Assembly (NCBI GenBank): GCA_030653405.1
Contig: JAURZO010000223.1
Location: forward strand, 1-26,296
Direction: 5' to 3'
Length of the DNA: 26,296 nt
Source of the DNA: Zwartia sp.
Lineage (GTDB): Bacteria > Pseudomonadota > Gammaproteobacteria > Burkholderiales > Burkholderiaceae_B
The notes beneath the pieces are model-generated. The model made no database searches and had not been told where the DNA came from. It saw only the letters and a program-made list of their open reading frames with translations. A program made the translations under genes and the position numbers. Of the stretch, positions 19,001-25,186 are shown piece after piece (the stretch's first letter is position 1; every line of letters starts with the position of its first letter).

Positions 19001-22000
19001 AATCTCGCGCCAGATCAAAAGGCTTGTTATTCGCATAAGCGATAAAAGACTCTATCAGTGAGTGTTCATTCGCAGGAGGCGCGATCTGCGCGAGTTCTAT
19101 GTACTCCGCAGGCAAGAACGATTGCAGAACCTTTGTCGTCACATCGACGGGATGAAGCACACCGAAGAGCTCGCCATCTGAGGCTTCTTGCATAAGCGTA
19201 CGCAAGGGTTGATGGCGCAAGAGTAATGCTATCAGCGTCAGATTCAAGGCCTCAATGTTGAGTGAGCCTCGAATACGCACTGCTGATGGTAAGTTGTACG
19301 CTGATTTTGCGTGGTCTAATTGACTCAGCGTCCAAAATCTCTTTTGCCCAAGCGAGAGGACGATACGGCCATCTTCAAGTTGCCCCATGCCCGGCCGAAC
19401 AGGTGTCAACTGAGTTGCTGGAGTTTCTGTTCGTTCTTGGCCTGATAGATCGATTTGAGCGGCAAGCGCTTGAGGGGTTGGGTACTCAAAGACTTTATCA
19501 AGTGTGACGACACAACCGAGTTCCTCGCGTAAGCGGGTGACTAGACTAATGGCGAGGAGCGAGTGTCCTCCAATCGCAAAGAAGTCATCATCAATGCCGA
19601 TCGGCGTGGTATCAGTGAGTACGCCGAACAATTCACAAATGATTTTTTCGACTTGGTTACGAGGTGCTCTGAAGCTGTCTCGGTCAGTTTGTGTGCCAGG
19701 CTCGGGCAGGGCACGGATATCTAGCTTGCCATGGACCGTGAGTGGAAGCGTCTCCAAATATTCGAAATAAGCGGGGACCATGTATTCGGGTAGCGCGCTC
19801 GAGAGCACCGCACGTAAGCGACTTTGCTCTGGTCTTTCCTGATCTGCTTGTCCCACAAGATAGGCGACCAGCCTGAGTTCACTGGAAAATTCTCTGGCAA
19901 TCACTGCGGCATGGGTGAGCGACTCGAACTTTGTGAGCAATGTCTTTTCAATTTCGCCAAGTTCGATTCTGAAACCACGGATCTTGACCTGAGTGTCTGC
20001 CCGTCCAATGTAAAGCATTGAGCCGTTTTTCTTGCGCATGACGAGGTCGCCTGTCCTGTACATCCGACGACCTGGTGTGCCAAAGGGGCAGGCGATGAAT
20101 CGTTCAGCTGTGAGTCCAGGGCGACGCAGGTATCCACGCGTGACACCCACACCGGCGACATAGAGTTCGCCGATCGTTTCATCAGGGACGAGTTCAAGTG
20201 ACGCGTCCAGAATGTAATCATCAACGTTTGGAATCTGTGCACCAATTGGGACAGGATCATTTGCTGAATGGAGACTGTTGTACTGGAGCGGTGGACTCAT
20301 CGCGGCACAGACGGTAACCTCGGTTGGGCCATAGGCATTGACCATACGTCTGTTCTGAGCAAAGCGCTCGACCAACTCGGGTGGACAGGCCTCACCTGCG
20401 ACACAAAGCGTTCGGAGCGGTGCAATGGCCTTCTCGTCAAGCAATTTGACCAATGCCGGTGGCAGTGTGGCGTGCGTGATGCTGAATTGCTCAAGGTGTT
20501 CCGCGATATTGGCAGCGGTATTCATACGCATGGCATTGGTTGGCAGCACTAGCGTGGCACCTGCCGCAAAGGCGGACCAGATTTCCTGAACACTGCCATC
20601 AAATGCATGCGAAGCAAATTGCAAAACTCGATCGCCGGCCTGAATCGCCAGGTATTGATCTTTGGCATGGGCCATATTCAACACGCCGCGGTGCGGCACA
20701 CCTACACCCTTCGGGTTTCCGGTCGAGCCGGAGGTGTAAATGATGTAGGCAAGATTGTCTGGCAACAGTGGTCTGAGACGCTGGGCATCCGTGATCTTGG
20801 TGCCGTCGAGCGTCTGGATGTTTAGGCTGACCGCAAAGTCCTCCAGATCGATGCGCTTTTGCTGTCTAAGCGCTTCTTCCAGCTCAGGGACTTGCAAATG
20901 TTCTGAAATGGAAATGACGTGTAGCGAGTCACTATCCTCAATGAGGTATTGCAGTCGGGCTGCGGGGTAATCGGGATCAAGAGGTAGATAGGCCGCACCG
21001 GTTTTTAACACCGCCAACATGGCGATCATTAACTCTGGCGAACGTCGCAACAGGATGCTGACGGTTTGCTCGGTGCCGACACCTTGTCTGATCAGATAGC
21101 GTGCAAGCTGATTGGCACGCTCGTCGAGTTCCGCGTAGCTCAGTGTGACGGGTCTGCCCTGGTCGTCATACATGAGGGCCGCTGCATCTGGATGCTGAGC
21201 AACTTGTGCTTCGAATAGCTCGGGCAGGTGGCGTATAGCAGGGTCAAGCTTATATGTCGCACCCGTCGATTGTTTGAGAACGCGGGTGTACTCGTCATGA
21301 TCCAGAATTGAGATCGTCGCGATGGGCGCATCGGTCAAAGAGGGTAGTTGCAATAGTAAGTGGTAGAGGCGGGTCAGGTGTTCGTGCGCCTGTTGCGCGC
21401 TATAGCGCTCACCGTTGTAGTCCAGCCTGATTTGAACCGGCCCGTCATCGGAGCGGTCAAAAATTTGTAATTCAAGGTCGGCTATTGCACCGGCGCCTCT
21501 TGTTTCCACAACGCCTGTTGCGTCGCCCAAGTCTACCCGCTGATCAAAGACCAAATGGTTAATCAAAAAGGAAAAGGGTGCATCGAGATTCATCTGGCGA
21601 TGCATCGCGGCAATTTCACCGTAGGGAAAGCGGTTGTGTCTCAAGCCGATACGCGTCTCACGCGCGATACGGCGGGTCAGGTCAGAGACAGACTCTGAGC
21701 CTTCAACCGAAACGCGAAGGGGTACTGCATTGGCTAGCATACCGATTAAGGTACGGGTATTTTTGTTACGACCGGCAGTCGGTGTTCCGACGCAGATATC
21801 TGTTCGACCAGTCATTTTTGACAGGTAAATCGTGACTGCGGTGGCAAAGCTCGCATAGGCGCTTCGGCCCGTTGTCACACCCCATTGCGTGATCTCTGTG
21901 TAGAGCGCACGCGGCATGTTTGTCGTAACAGAAAAAGGTCTGGATAAATCCAGACGTTTAAAAGGCTTGGGGCATAGCGTGGCAGGTGACGGCACGCCCG

Positions 22001-22583
22001 CCAGTTTTTCCAGCCAAAAAAGCTTGTCTTCATTCCATGACGGACCCGCCTTGTAGGCTGCATCCAGTGCAATGGCTTCTGTCCAACAGATATTTCTGTC
22101 AATAAATTCCGTTGCGCGCGTTCGATAGCAGTCGGCGAGTGCCTGTGTGAAGTAAGCAGCTGCGGGCGCATCAATGATCAGATGATGAAAGAGCGAGTAG
22201 TAAATCCATTCCTGATCCGCGAGTCTGATCAGCCCGAAGCGATAGTGAGGTCCGTTCGCAAGGTCTATCGGATCAAGTTCAAGTTTATGCAATAGCGCAT
22301 CAGCATCGACTTCAGGGTGTTGTGTTTCCCGCATGTCCCATACGTCAAGCTCGATAGGTTCTGCTTGCACCACCCGCTGATAGGGTTCGCCTTGCTCGCT
22401 ACCAAACCGTAAGCGAAATATCTCAGTGCCACGCACGATACAGTCGTGGGCACGATTCAACGCATGGATGTCGATTGGGCCACGAATCCGAACGAATTGG
22501 CCAACGTTATAAGCTGGGCATGCGGGATTGACTAACTGGTGGTACCAGACAAAACGTTGGGCACTAGCGAGCGGTTCATGCAT
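12816..22583 (-). CDS. Non-ribosomal peptide synthetase NRPS-1, modules 1-3 (C-A-T x3)
   Basis: This 3255-aa synthetase probably starts the peptide. Domain order: C1 (about 5-430, HHLIIDA at 133), A1 (about 452-960), T1 (GGHS, Ser1008), C2 (HHQAGDG at 1216), A2, T2 (GGQS, Ser2109), C3 (HHQAADA at 2304), A3, and T3 (GGHS, Ser3197) at the C-terminus. Each A domain has a YTSGSTG core and a GRADxQVKIRGFRIELGE motif. There is no epimerisation or thioesterase domain, so the chain passes from T3 to C4 of NRPS-2. An N-terminal C domain before the first A domain suggests that an acyl or aryl starter is condensed onto residue 1. The start is ambiguous between GTG at 22586 and ATG at 22583. I chose the ATG because it forms a TGATG overlap with the MbtH stop. 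The gene ends in an 11-base overlap with NRPS-2, so both should be co-translated. C1 and C3 have Ala in place of the last Gly of HHxxxDG. Confidence 0.96.
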   Translation of the reverse strand: MHEPLASAQRFVWYHQLVNPACPAYNVGQFVRIRGPIDIHALNRAHDCIVRGTEIFRLRFGSEQGEPYQRVVQAEPIELDVWDMRETQHPEVDADALLHKLELDPIDLANGPHYRFGLIRLADQEWIYYSLFHHLIIDAPAAAYFTQALADCYRTRATEFIDRNICWTEAIALDAAYKAGPSWNEDKLFWLEKLAGVPSPATLCPKPFKRLDLSRPFSVTTNMPRALYTEITQWGVTTGRSAYASFATAVTIYLSKMTGRTDICVGTPTAGRNKNTRTLIGMLANAVPLRVSVEGSESVSDLTRRIARETRIGLRHNRFPYGEIAAMHRQMNLDAPFSFLINHLVFDQRVDLGDATGVVETRGAGAIADLELQIFDRSDDGPVQIRLDYNGERYSAQQAHEHLTRLYHLLLQLPSLTDAPIATISILDHDEYTRVLKQSTGATYKLDPAIRHLPELFEAQVAQHPDAAALMYDDQGRPVTLSYAELDERANQLARYLIRQGVGTEQTVSILLRRSPELMIAMLAVLKTGAAYLPLDPDYPAARLQYLIEDSDSLHVISISEHLQVPELEEALRQQKRIDLEDFAVSLNIQTLDGTKITDAQRLRPLLPDNLAYIIYTSGSTGNPKGVGVPHRGVLNMAHAKDQYLAIQAGDRVLQFASHAFDGSVQEIWSAFAAGATLVLPTNAMRMNTAANIAEHLEQFSITHATLPPALVKLLDEKAIAPLRTLCVAGEACPPELVERFAQNRRMVNAYGPTEVTVCAAMSPPLQYNSLHSANDPVPIGAQIPNVDDYILDASLELVPDETIGELYVAGVGVTRGYLRRPGLTAERFIACPFGTPGRRMYRTGDLVMRKKNGSMLYIGRADTQVKIRGFRIELGEIEKTLLTKFESLTHAAVIAREFSSELRLVAYLVGQADQERPEQSRLRAVLSSALPEYMVPAYFEYLETLPLTVHGKLDIRALPEPGTQTDRDSFRAPRNQVEKIICELFGVLTDTTPIGIDDDFFAIGGHSLLAISLVTRLREELGCVVTLDKVFEYPTPQALAAQIDLSGQERTETPATQLTPVRPGMGQLEDGRIVLSLGQKRFWTLSQLDHAKSAYNLPSAVRIRGSLNIEALNLTLIALLLRHQPLRTLMQEASDGELFGVLHPVDVTTKVLQSFLPAEYIELAQIAPPANEHSLIESFIAYANNKPFDLARDLSLRAMLLKVGSQDFVLVVTIHHQAGDGLSSVKLFTELEQAYEHFTGGQTPAWTPQDVRYSDWAAWQHATLAHDLSDKIERVKSRLAGTPESLSLPLDYPRINSREKRAGYVRLQLNRNIIQGLESFARTEQTTLFTTILSGYAALLSRLARQDCVVIGSPVGGRTTRESEELVGYFVNTMAIPFTISPNNTGIDLLRQTRTNLTAALSDQDLPFERLVEEMSIPRSLGQTPIFQAMLAYQTDKPLAIDLPGLQCTMQPVTLAHAKFDLTLYLTPHESGEMECVFEFDADLFSRESVQRWAHAFEQLLTALQQTPQQPIAQLRWMSEAQTESTIEASAGELHALAPEPLTLVARFTEQVKRTPNSVALMYETSDTDSDSVPGFSTSTLTYTELDQQSNQLARHLLAQGIRNDDIVAILLERGPAMIVAMLATLKAGAGYLPLDPEVPQERLHFMLSDSHAHALLTTTKHQARFALEKTSATVLALDTHEVKTAIDTLPTTAILDAERSGPLLPEQLAYLIYTSGSTGTPKGAGNTHRAIVNHMDWVQSEMRLHSGDRILQKTAIGFDVAVWEWFAPLMTGATLVIARPGGQKDAAYLHQVIDAYGITMIHFVSSMLELFLEEQQGLRHESLRLIVTSGEALSGTLQDKTLRAFPRVEFWDLYGPTEAAIHVSAWRCRAADGLAPPPIGLPVWNTHLFILDPSLELVPEGIVGELYIAGDGLARGYLGRAALTAERFIACPWLKPGARMYRSGDLARKRSDGAIEYLGRADDQVKIRGFRIELGEIEAALLAISPELSQVAVIAISTGSEARLAAYLVSHHAQTVPATATLRARLAARLPDYMVPAHFMALEALPLNPNGKLDRRALPAPEHSIDDNDHVAPVTATETLLCRLFGDVTSLNMVSADASFFAIGGQSLSAMRLVARIRKELGVTLPLRLLFEHTTPQALAPHIEMLTQELGTPLRAGLGQQPNDQVILSFGQRRLGTLDRIDGPSAAYNMSAVLSLHGTLNIDALGRAFVDIVKRHATLRTVMKEDDNGSLFGLVLPVPSMDQLLIIEALAPTSSATEAGQVARSKIEAEASRPFRLEQEYSLRALLLTQSSEHATLLITVHHQAADAISVGILARELNEAYEAYCAGYSPVWTELPVSYADWAAWQQESLRNHAPARIEKIKLNLADYPDLLTLPLDCARQTQSARPAKHIPIQIDAKIAGRLREIATHSETTLFSTLLATYAATLGRLAGQSAVVIGSPVAGRQHIESEGLIGFLLNTLAIPLKVPGMMTGTQLIEQTKSSVNAALVDQDIPFERLIEDLGVTRSLHHSPLFQAMFAFQAEPSTPFKLGDLHTHQEILGSASAKYDLTLHLRPEADGSLSGSFEYDCDLFHAESVKRWALAFETLTARLALNPEFPLQILPLMDQTARTNTLAAGQGAQIKLDENDLTLPAAFEKQVRLTPEKIALEYRDQHITYQELNTRANQLAHYLIRAGIRCDDVVAMMLDRTPDLIIALLAINKAGAGYLPLDVDYPESRLAFMLSDSRASIVLTQGSHLVMLNELQSQHAVTTRNLCLDQPQLHEEISTYPTKNVSNHDSSAPLTPDHLVYMMYTSGSTGNPKGVGFLHRSLLNLVKWQHAVIPSQAERVLQYSPISFDASAQEIAWAYTKGATLVLVDNETRRDSRALAQYIHEHKLAHLYAPFVVLNNLADAKQSFEVEGWPEAVFTAGEQLQITPAIRAAYQAHPNSRLHNLYGPTEAHVVSYYSMDEDQTKWEEFPPIGYPIWNTELYILDATLEPVPDGILGELYLAGIGLARGYFNRSGLTAEKFIANPYGEPGARLYRTGDIAVRLPDGAIQFLGRADDQVKIRGFRIELGEVESALIKQCPALSQVAVIARQVGQASQDKRLVAYVVPQPNQKVPDAAQLRLTLLKTLPDYMVPAHFVTLEVLPLSPAGKLDRRALPDPIGQQGLESAEKFCLPPGNESETLLVRLFQEITEVSQVSADDSFFAIGGHSLLAMKLVARVRQETEKTLPLRSIFEHPTPQQLAVYLDGITKQSRRRIQSGMGRIRNDN
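16152..19366 (-). other. NRPS module 2: C, A2 (Ser-like variant code), T2
   Basis: The C2 domain has the canonical HHQAGDG. The A2 code reads D-V-W-H-V-S-L-I-H-K (FDVAVWEW, H before FVSS, LIVTSG, LYGPTEAAIH). This is the serine code D-V-W-H-x-S-L-I-D-K with His for Asp at position 331. The conserved Asn of the NLYGPTE motif is also Asp here (WDLYGPTE). A serine or Ser-related substrate is likely, but the substitutions lower confidence. Confidence 0.65.
19449..22583 (-). other. NRPS module 1: starter-type C, A1 (hydrophobic/aromatic-like code), T1
   Basis: The C domain opens with LASAQRFVWYHQ and resembles EntF-like or starter condensation domains. Reading the ten specificity positions by alignment to GrsA PheA gives D-G-Q-T-C-A-A-V-C-K (FDGSVQE, then T before LPP, TLCVAG, NAYGPTEVTVC). 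The T..AA.C part matches the Phe-type pocket, but Gly236 and Gln239 do not. I therefore call the substrate only hydrophobic or aromatic-like. The T1 attachment serine is in FFAIGGHSLL. Confidence 0.7.
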
Positions 22584-22819
22584 CACTTATTGGCCGCCAT
22601 GGCTTTTTGAAGACTCAAGGGACGCATGTCGGTCCATTCGCGATCGACATATTCTGTCGCCTCGGTTTTGGAGCCAGAAAATCCTGTTTCAATCCAACCG
22701 GCGGGCGTCGATTTTTTTTCAGGCCAGAGCGAGTATTGACCTTCGTCATTTTTAATCACTTTGAAAAGATCGCCGTCAATGGTGTAGGCGTTGACAGCGG
22801 GGGGGGTCTGTGAGGTCAT
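22583..22819 (-). CDS. MbtH-like protein
   Basis: This small (78 aa) cytoplasmic chaperone-like protein is of the family that binds NRPS adenylation domains and is often needed for their folding or activity. The family signature is clear: N24-x-E26-x-Q28-x-S30-x-W32-P33, then P39-x-G41-W42, and W62-T63-D64-x-R66-P67-L-S-L near the C-terminus. The usual Leu between these blocks appears to be Thr55. I chose the ATG at 22819 because it gives the normal family length. The frame stays open upstream, with a GTG at 22951 that would add 44 residues, but neither start has a good ribosome-binding site. The stop overlaps the NRPS-1 ATG as TGATG, so the two genes are probably translationally coupled. It is the first gene of the leftward NRPS operon. 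Confidence 0.9.
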   Translation of the reverse strand: MTSQTPPAVNAYTIDGDLFKVIKNDEGQYSLWPEKKSTPAGWIETGFSGSKTEATEYVDREWTDMRPLSLQKAMAANK

Positions 22820-23075
22820 GTAAGTGATTCCGCAATAAGGAGATAATTTTTCAGGCAGCAGCGCATTGACACTGAAAAACAGGCGCGCGACAGGCGTGAA
22901 GTATGGCCCAAGCACGTTCGACAGGGGTAAATAATCCTCTTGAAAGCTCACACGTTGATCTGAGGTTTCGAGCGTGAGTGATTGATGGAATAAATGCGAG
23001 GATTTGAGAGCATTTGTGAGGGTTATTGTTGGTGCGCGGTGACAATATGCATTGTGATTTTTTCAAGAGTTCACT
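22820..23075. promoter_or_regulatory. Divergent intergenic region between the NRPS operon and the DUF697/ParA operon
   Basis: About 256 bases separate the leftward MbtH start from the rightward DUF697 gene, so both promoters should lie here. I see no convincing -35/-10 pair in either direction and no Fur-box-like sequence. The only symmetrical element is an imperfect palindrome at 23042-23055 (ACAAT-ATGC-ATTGT), 20 bases before the rightward ATG. The region may include coding sequence if MbtH starts at 22951. Confidence 0.5.
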
Positions 23076-23570
23076 ATGACCATTACGATCGACACAGAAG
23101 CCGTTGAAATCTTCCCGAGCACGGAGCAAACCCTTCGTCTGGACAACGCCGGCAAGCTCATCGCTTCGGCTTCGCGCTGGAGTGTTGCGGCCGCGCTGAT
23201 ACCGGTGCCGTATTTGGATATGGCGGCCTTGGCGGGTGTGCAGACCAAATTGGTGATTGATTTGGCAGAACTCTATGGTGAGAAGGCATCAAAAGAAGTT
23301 GTCTCCGGTGCCATTTCTGTCTTGTTGGGCACCTTGGTGCCAGTAGGTGCCACGCACGCAGCTGTGGGTGCTACTGCGAAGTTCTTCCCGGGTGTGGGTA
23401 CGGTTATTGGTTCTGTTTCTATGGCAGCTTTTGGTGCTGCGGCGACTTATGCGGTCGGCAAGGTTTTTGTTCGTCACTTTGAAAATGGTGGCACGATGTC
23501 CAATCTCGGAGAGGCCAAGCTTCAGGCTGAACTCAAGAAAGAGTTTGTTAAGGCTGCTTCACAGGGTTAA
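23076..23570 (+). CDS. DUF697-family membrane-associated protein (short form)
   Basis: This 164-aa protein of unknown function is recognised as DUF697-like by the block around 34-68: a Trp-Ser-Val helix, then IPVPYLDMAALAGVQ and a helix ending in ELYG. Further hydrophobic glycine- and alanine-rich stretches at about 76-94 and 104-130 could insert into or lie on the membrane. It ends with TYAVGKVFVRHFENGG and a charged tail. DUF697 domains are known mainly as the C-terminal part of YcjF-like, GTPase-associated proteins; no GTPase domain is present here. The downstream 250-aa protein shares the same core, so the two are paralogs. The ATG follows a weak AAGAG. The gene is followed 23 bases later by a strong terminator, so it may be expressed separately from, or more than, the ParA gene. 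Confidence 0.8.
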   Translation: MTITIDTEAVEIFPSTEQTLRLDNAGKLIASASRWSVAAALIPVPYLDMAALAGVQTKLVIDLAELYGEKASKEVVSGAISVLLGTLVPVGATHAAVGATAKFFPGVGTVIGSVSMAAFGAAATYAVGKVFVRHFENGGTMSNLGEAKLQAELKKEFVKAASQG

Positions 23571-23592
23571 TTGGGCGGTTCACTTTGGAGCC

Positions 23593-23627
23593 AAAAAATC
23601 ACGGCGCACCCACGGCCGTGATTTTTT
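23593..23627 (+). terminator. Intrinsic terminator between DUF697-1 and parA
   Basis: A perfect 13-base stem (AAAAAATCACGGC / GCCGTGATTTTTT) with a nine-base loop ends in a run of six T. It lies 23 bases after the DUF697-1 stop. The matching A-run on the left arm would also let it act on the opposite strand. It ends only 12 bases before the parA start codon. Confidence 0.9.
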
Positions 23628-23639
23628 CTATTTCACCTC

Positions 23640-24398
23640 ATGCAGATAATTGCGATTTCCAATCAAAAAGGTGGTTGTGCCAAGACCACGACTGCAGTCA
23701 ATTTAGCTGCGGGATTGGCGCATGCTGGCCGCAGAGTATTGTTAATCGACTTGGATCCTCAGGCGAATGCTTCTGATTGGCTAGGCGTCGCAGAGGCAAT
23801 GACTGGTAGTGTGGATATCTTTACGACAGAACAGTCATTGGACGAGTTTGTCAGTCCTTCCAGCGTCGCTGGGGTTTCTGTCATCGCGGGTTCTGGGGCG
23901 TTGTCCACACTGGATCGCCTCCTTCTCAGCGATCCAAGGCCTGAGACTTTTCTCAAGCGCCGGCTCGCAACACTCTCCACTGATCAGTGGGACGATGTCA
24001 TTCTTGACACACCACCGACACTAGGTTTGTTAACGCTCAATGCCTTGACCGCCGCAGATCAATTGCTTGTGCCGGTTACGACGCAAGTGCTGTCCTTATC
24101 GGGTGTCGCGCAGCTCATGCAAACTGTTGATCGGGTGCGAGAGGACTTAAATCCAAATCTTGCTTTGCTAGGTGTACTGGCTTCTCGCGTTGATATGAGA
24201 ACGCTTCATGCCCAAGATGTGATTCAAGCGCTTGTTGAAAGCTTTGGCAACAAACTGCTCAACACACGAATTCGTGAAAATATTCGGCTTGCCGAGGCAC
24301 CTTCGTTTAGAGAAAGTATTTTTCAGTATCGCCCTAAGTCAGGGGCGGCAGAGGACTATCGGGCACTGGCGCTCGAAGTCCTTTCACTTACGCAGTAG
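23640..24398 (+). CDS. ParA/Soj-family ATPase (orphan, no ParB)
   Basis: This 252-aa P-loop ATPase of the ParA/MinD superfamily positions DNA or protein cargo by nucleotide-dependent dimerisation and surface binding. It has a deviant Walker A (KGGCAKTTT, signature Lys10 and catalytic Lys15, with Ala14 replacing the usual Gly), Walker A' LLIDLDPQ (Asp37, Asp39), Walker B ILDTPP (Asp123), and the Soj-like C-terminal IRENIRLAEAPSF region. There is no N-terminal helix-turn-helix, so it is the short Soj or McdA-like type. No ParB gene or parS-like repeats are seen, which argues against a plasmid partition locus. It lies between two DUF697 genes and before an exporter. The start is fixed by the Walker A motif at residue 10; no Shine-Dalgarno precedes it and the terminator ends 12 bases upstream. 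A role in placing the DUF697 proteins, exporter or NRPS is inference. Confidence 0.93.
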   Translation: MQIIAISNQKGGCAKTTTAVNLAAGLAHAGRRVLLIDLDPQANASDWLGVAEAMTGSVDIFTTEQSLDEFVSPSSVAGVSVIAGSGALSTLDRLLLSDPRPETFLKRRLATLSTDQWDDVILDTPPTLGLLTLNALTAADQLLVPVTTQVLSLSGVAQLMQTVDRVREDLNPNLALLGVLASRVDMRTLHAQDVIQALVESFGNKLLNTRIRENIRLAEAPSFRESIFQYRPKSGAAEDYRALALEVLSLTQ

Positions 24399-24402
24399 AA
24401 GG
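24397..24402 (+). promoter_or_regulatory. Ribosome-binding site for DUF697-2
   Basis: AGAAGG overlaps the parA stop codon and lies seven bases before the ATG at 24410. It is the clearest Shine-Dalgarno in the rightward block. It supports this start and co-translation of DUF697-2 with parA. Confidence 0.75.
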
Positions 24403-24409
24403 TTTATGC

Positions 24410-25162
24410 ATGGCTACTAAACGTCCCAATACGATCGGTTCCAATCCACTGAAATCGTCGACTGCCAAGAGTTTGCAGCCCGATCAAGGCACTCAGGCGT
24501 CTGCGACCTCCTTGCCAACGCAGTCGCCGGGAGCTGCACCTCGCGTACGGAGGTCTGTGAAAGAGACAGAAGCGCTCTTTTCGGAGCAGTTAAAACGCGA
24601 TGCACCCGAAGATCACGTTGCGCCTGCAGAGTCTGTCGATGCAGAAGCCATGGATCAGAAGCAAACCGTGAGTCCCGCACAAGAAGCTGTGATCAGTCAT
24701 CGTCACCGCGAGGCGATGGTGATTGTTAAAACATGGTCACAATGGTCTGTCGTAGCGGGTATGACTCCCGTACCGATCCTGGACACGCTGGTATTGTCCG
24801 GGACGCAAATCAGACTCATTCAGCTTTTGTGCAAGCATTACAACGTACCGTTCGAGCACAAGGTTGCATTGGCTGTCGCGACCGGCCTGGTCGGCAGTAC
24901 GGCCACAGTCACGATTGCTGGTGGGATCACGCGCGCTCTCGTGAGAAATGTCCCGGTTTTAGGACAGATCTTTAACTGGACTGTCGAACCTGCGCTTTCA
25001 TTCGGCTCAACGTATGCGATCGGCGCGACCTTTGTCCGTCATTTTGAGGCGGATGGCAATTTATTGAGCTTTAAAGGCGAGCAGATGAAAGAGTACGCAG
25101 CTGAGCAGTATCAAAAAGGCAAAATGATGTTTCTCAGCAAGAAACAAGCGGCGGCTGCATAA
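24410..25162 (+). CDS. DUF697-family protein with basic, probably disordered N-terminal extension
   Basis: This 250-aa protein has two parts. Residues 1 to about 100 are rich in Ser, Thr, Pro, Gln and charged residues with no hydrophobic core, and look disordered. They include basic stretches near the N-terminus (ATKRP) and at 45-51 (RVRRSVK), followed by a possible amphipathic helix at about 52-63. Residues about 103-215 form a DUF697 core (WSVVAGMTPVPILDTLVLSG, then TYAIGATFVRHFEADGN) that aligns with the shorter DUF697 protein upstream, followed by a charged tail. It begins 11 bases after the parA stop with a good RBS, so it is almost certainly made together with ParA. ParA partner proteins often use basic, disordered N-termini to stimulate ATPase activity, which makes this a candidate cargo adaptor by inference. 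Function is otherwise unknown. Confidence 0.82.
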   Translation: MATKRPNTIGSNPLKSSTAKSLQPDQGTQASATSLPTQSPGAAPRVRRSVKETEALFSEQLKRDAPEDHVAPAESVDAEAMDQKQTVSPAQEAVISHRHREAMVIVKTWSQWSVVAGMTPVPILDTLVLSGTQIRLIQLLCKHYNVPFEHKVALAVATGLVGSTATVTIAGGITRALVRNVPVLGQIFNWTVEPALSFGSTYAIGATFVRHFEADGNLLSFKGEQMKEYAAEQYQKGKMMFLSKKQAAAA

Positions 25163-25186
25163 TCCAAGCGCGGAATGACTTTCTAT

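Noticed and set aside
22820..23075. Fur box controlling a siderophore cluster
   Set aside because: AT-rich stretches such as GATAAT were checked, but none extends into the GATAATGATAATC-type pattern.
22851..23129. Minus-strand open frame of 92 codons overlapping the divergent region and DUF697-1
   Set aside because: It overlaps both the DUF697-1 start and the upstream MbtH frame, has no recognisable domain and no ribosome-binding site.
23640..25162. A plasmid or chromosome partition locus (parAB)
   Set aside because: There is no ParB-like gene or parS-like repeat; the partner gene encodes a DUF697 membrane-type protein.
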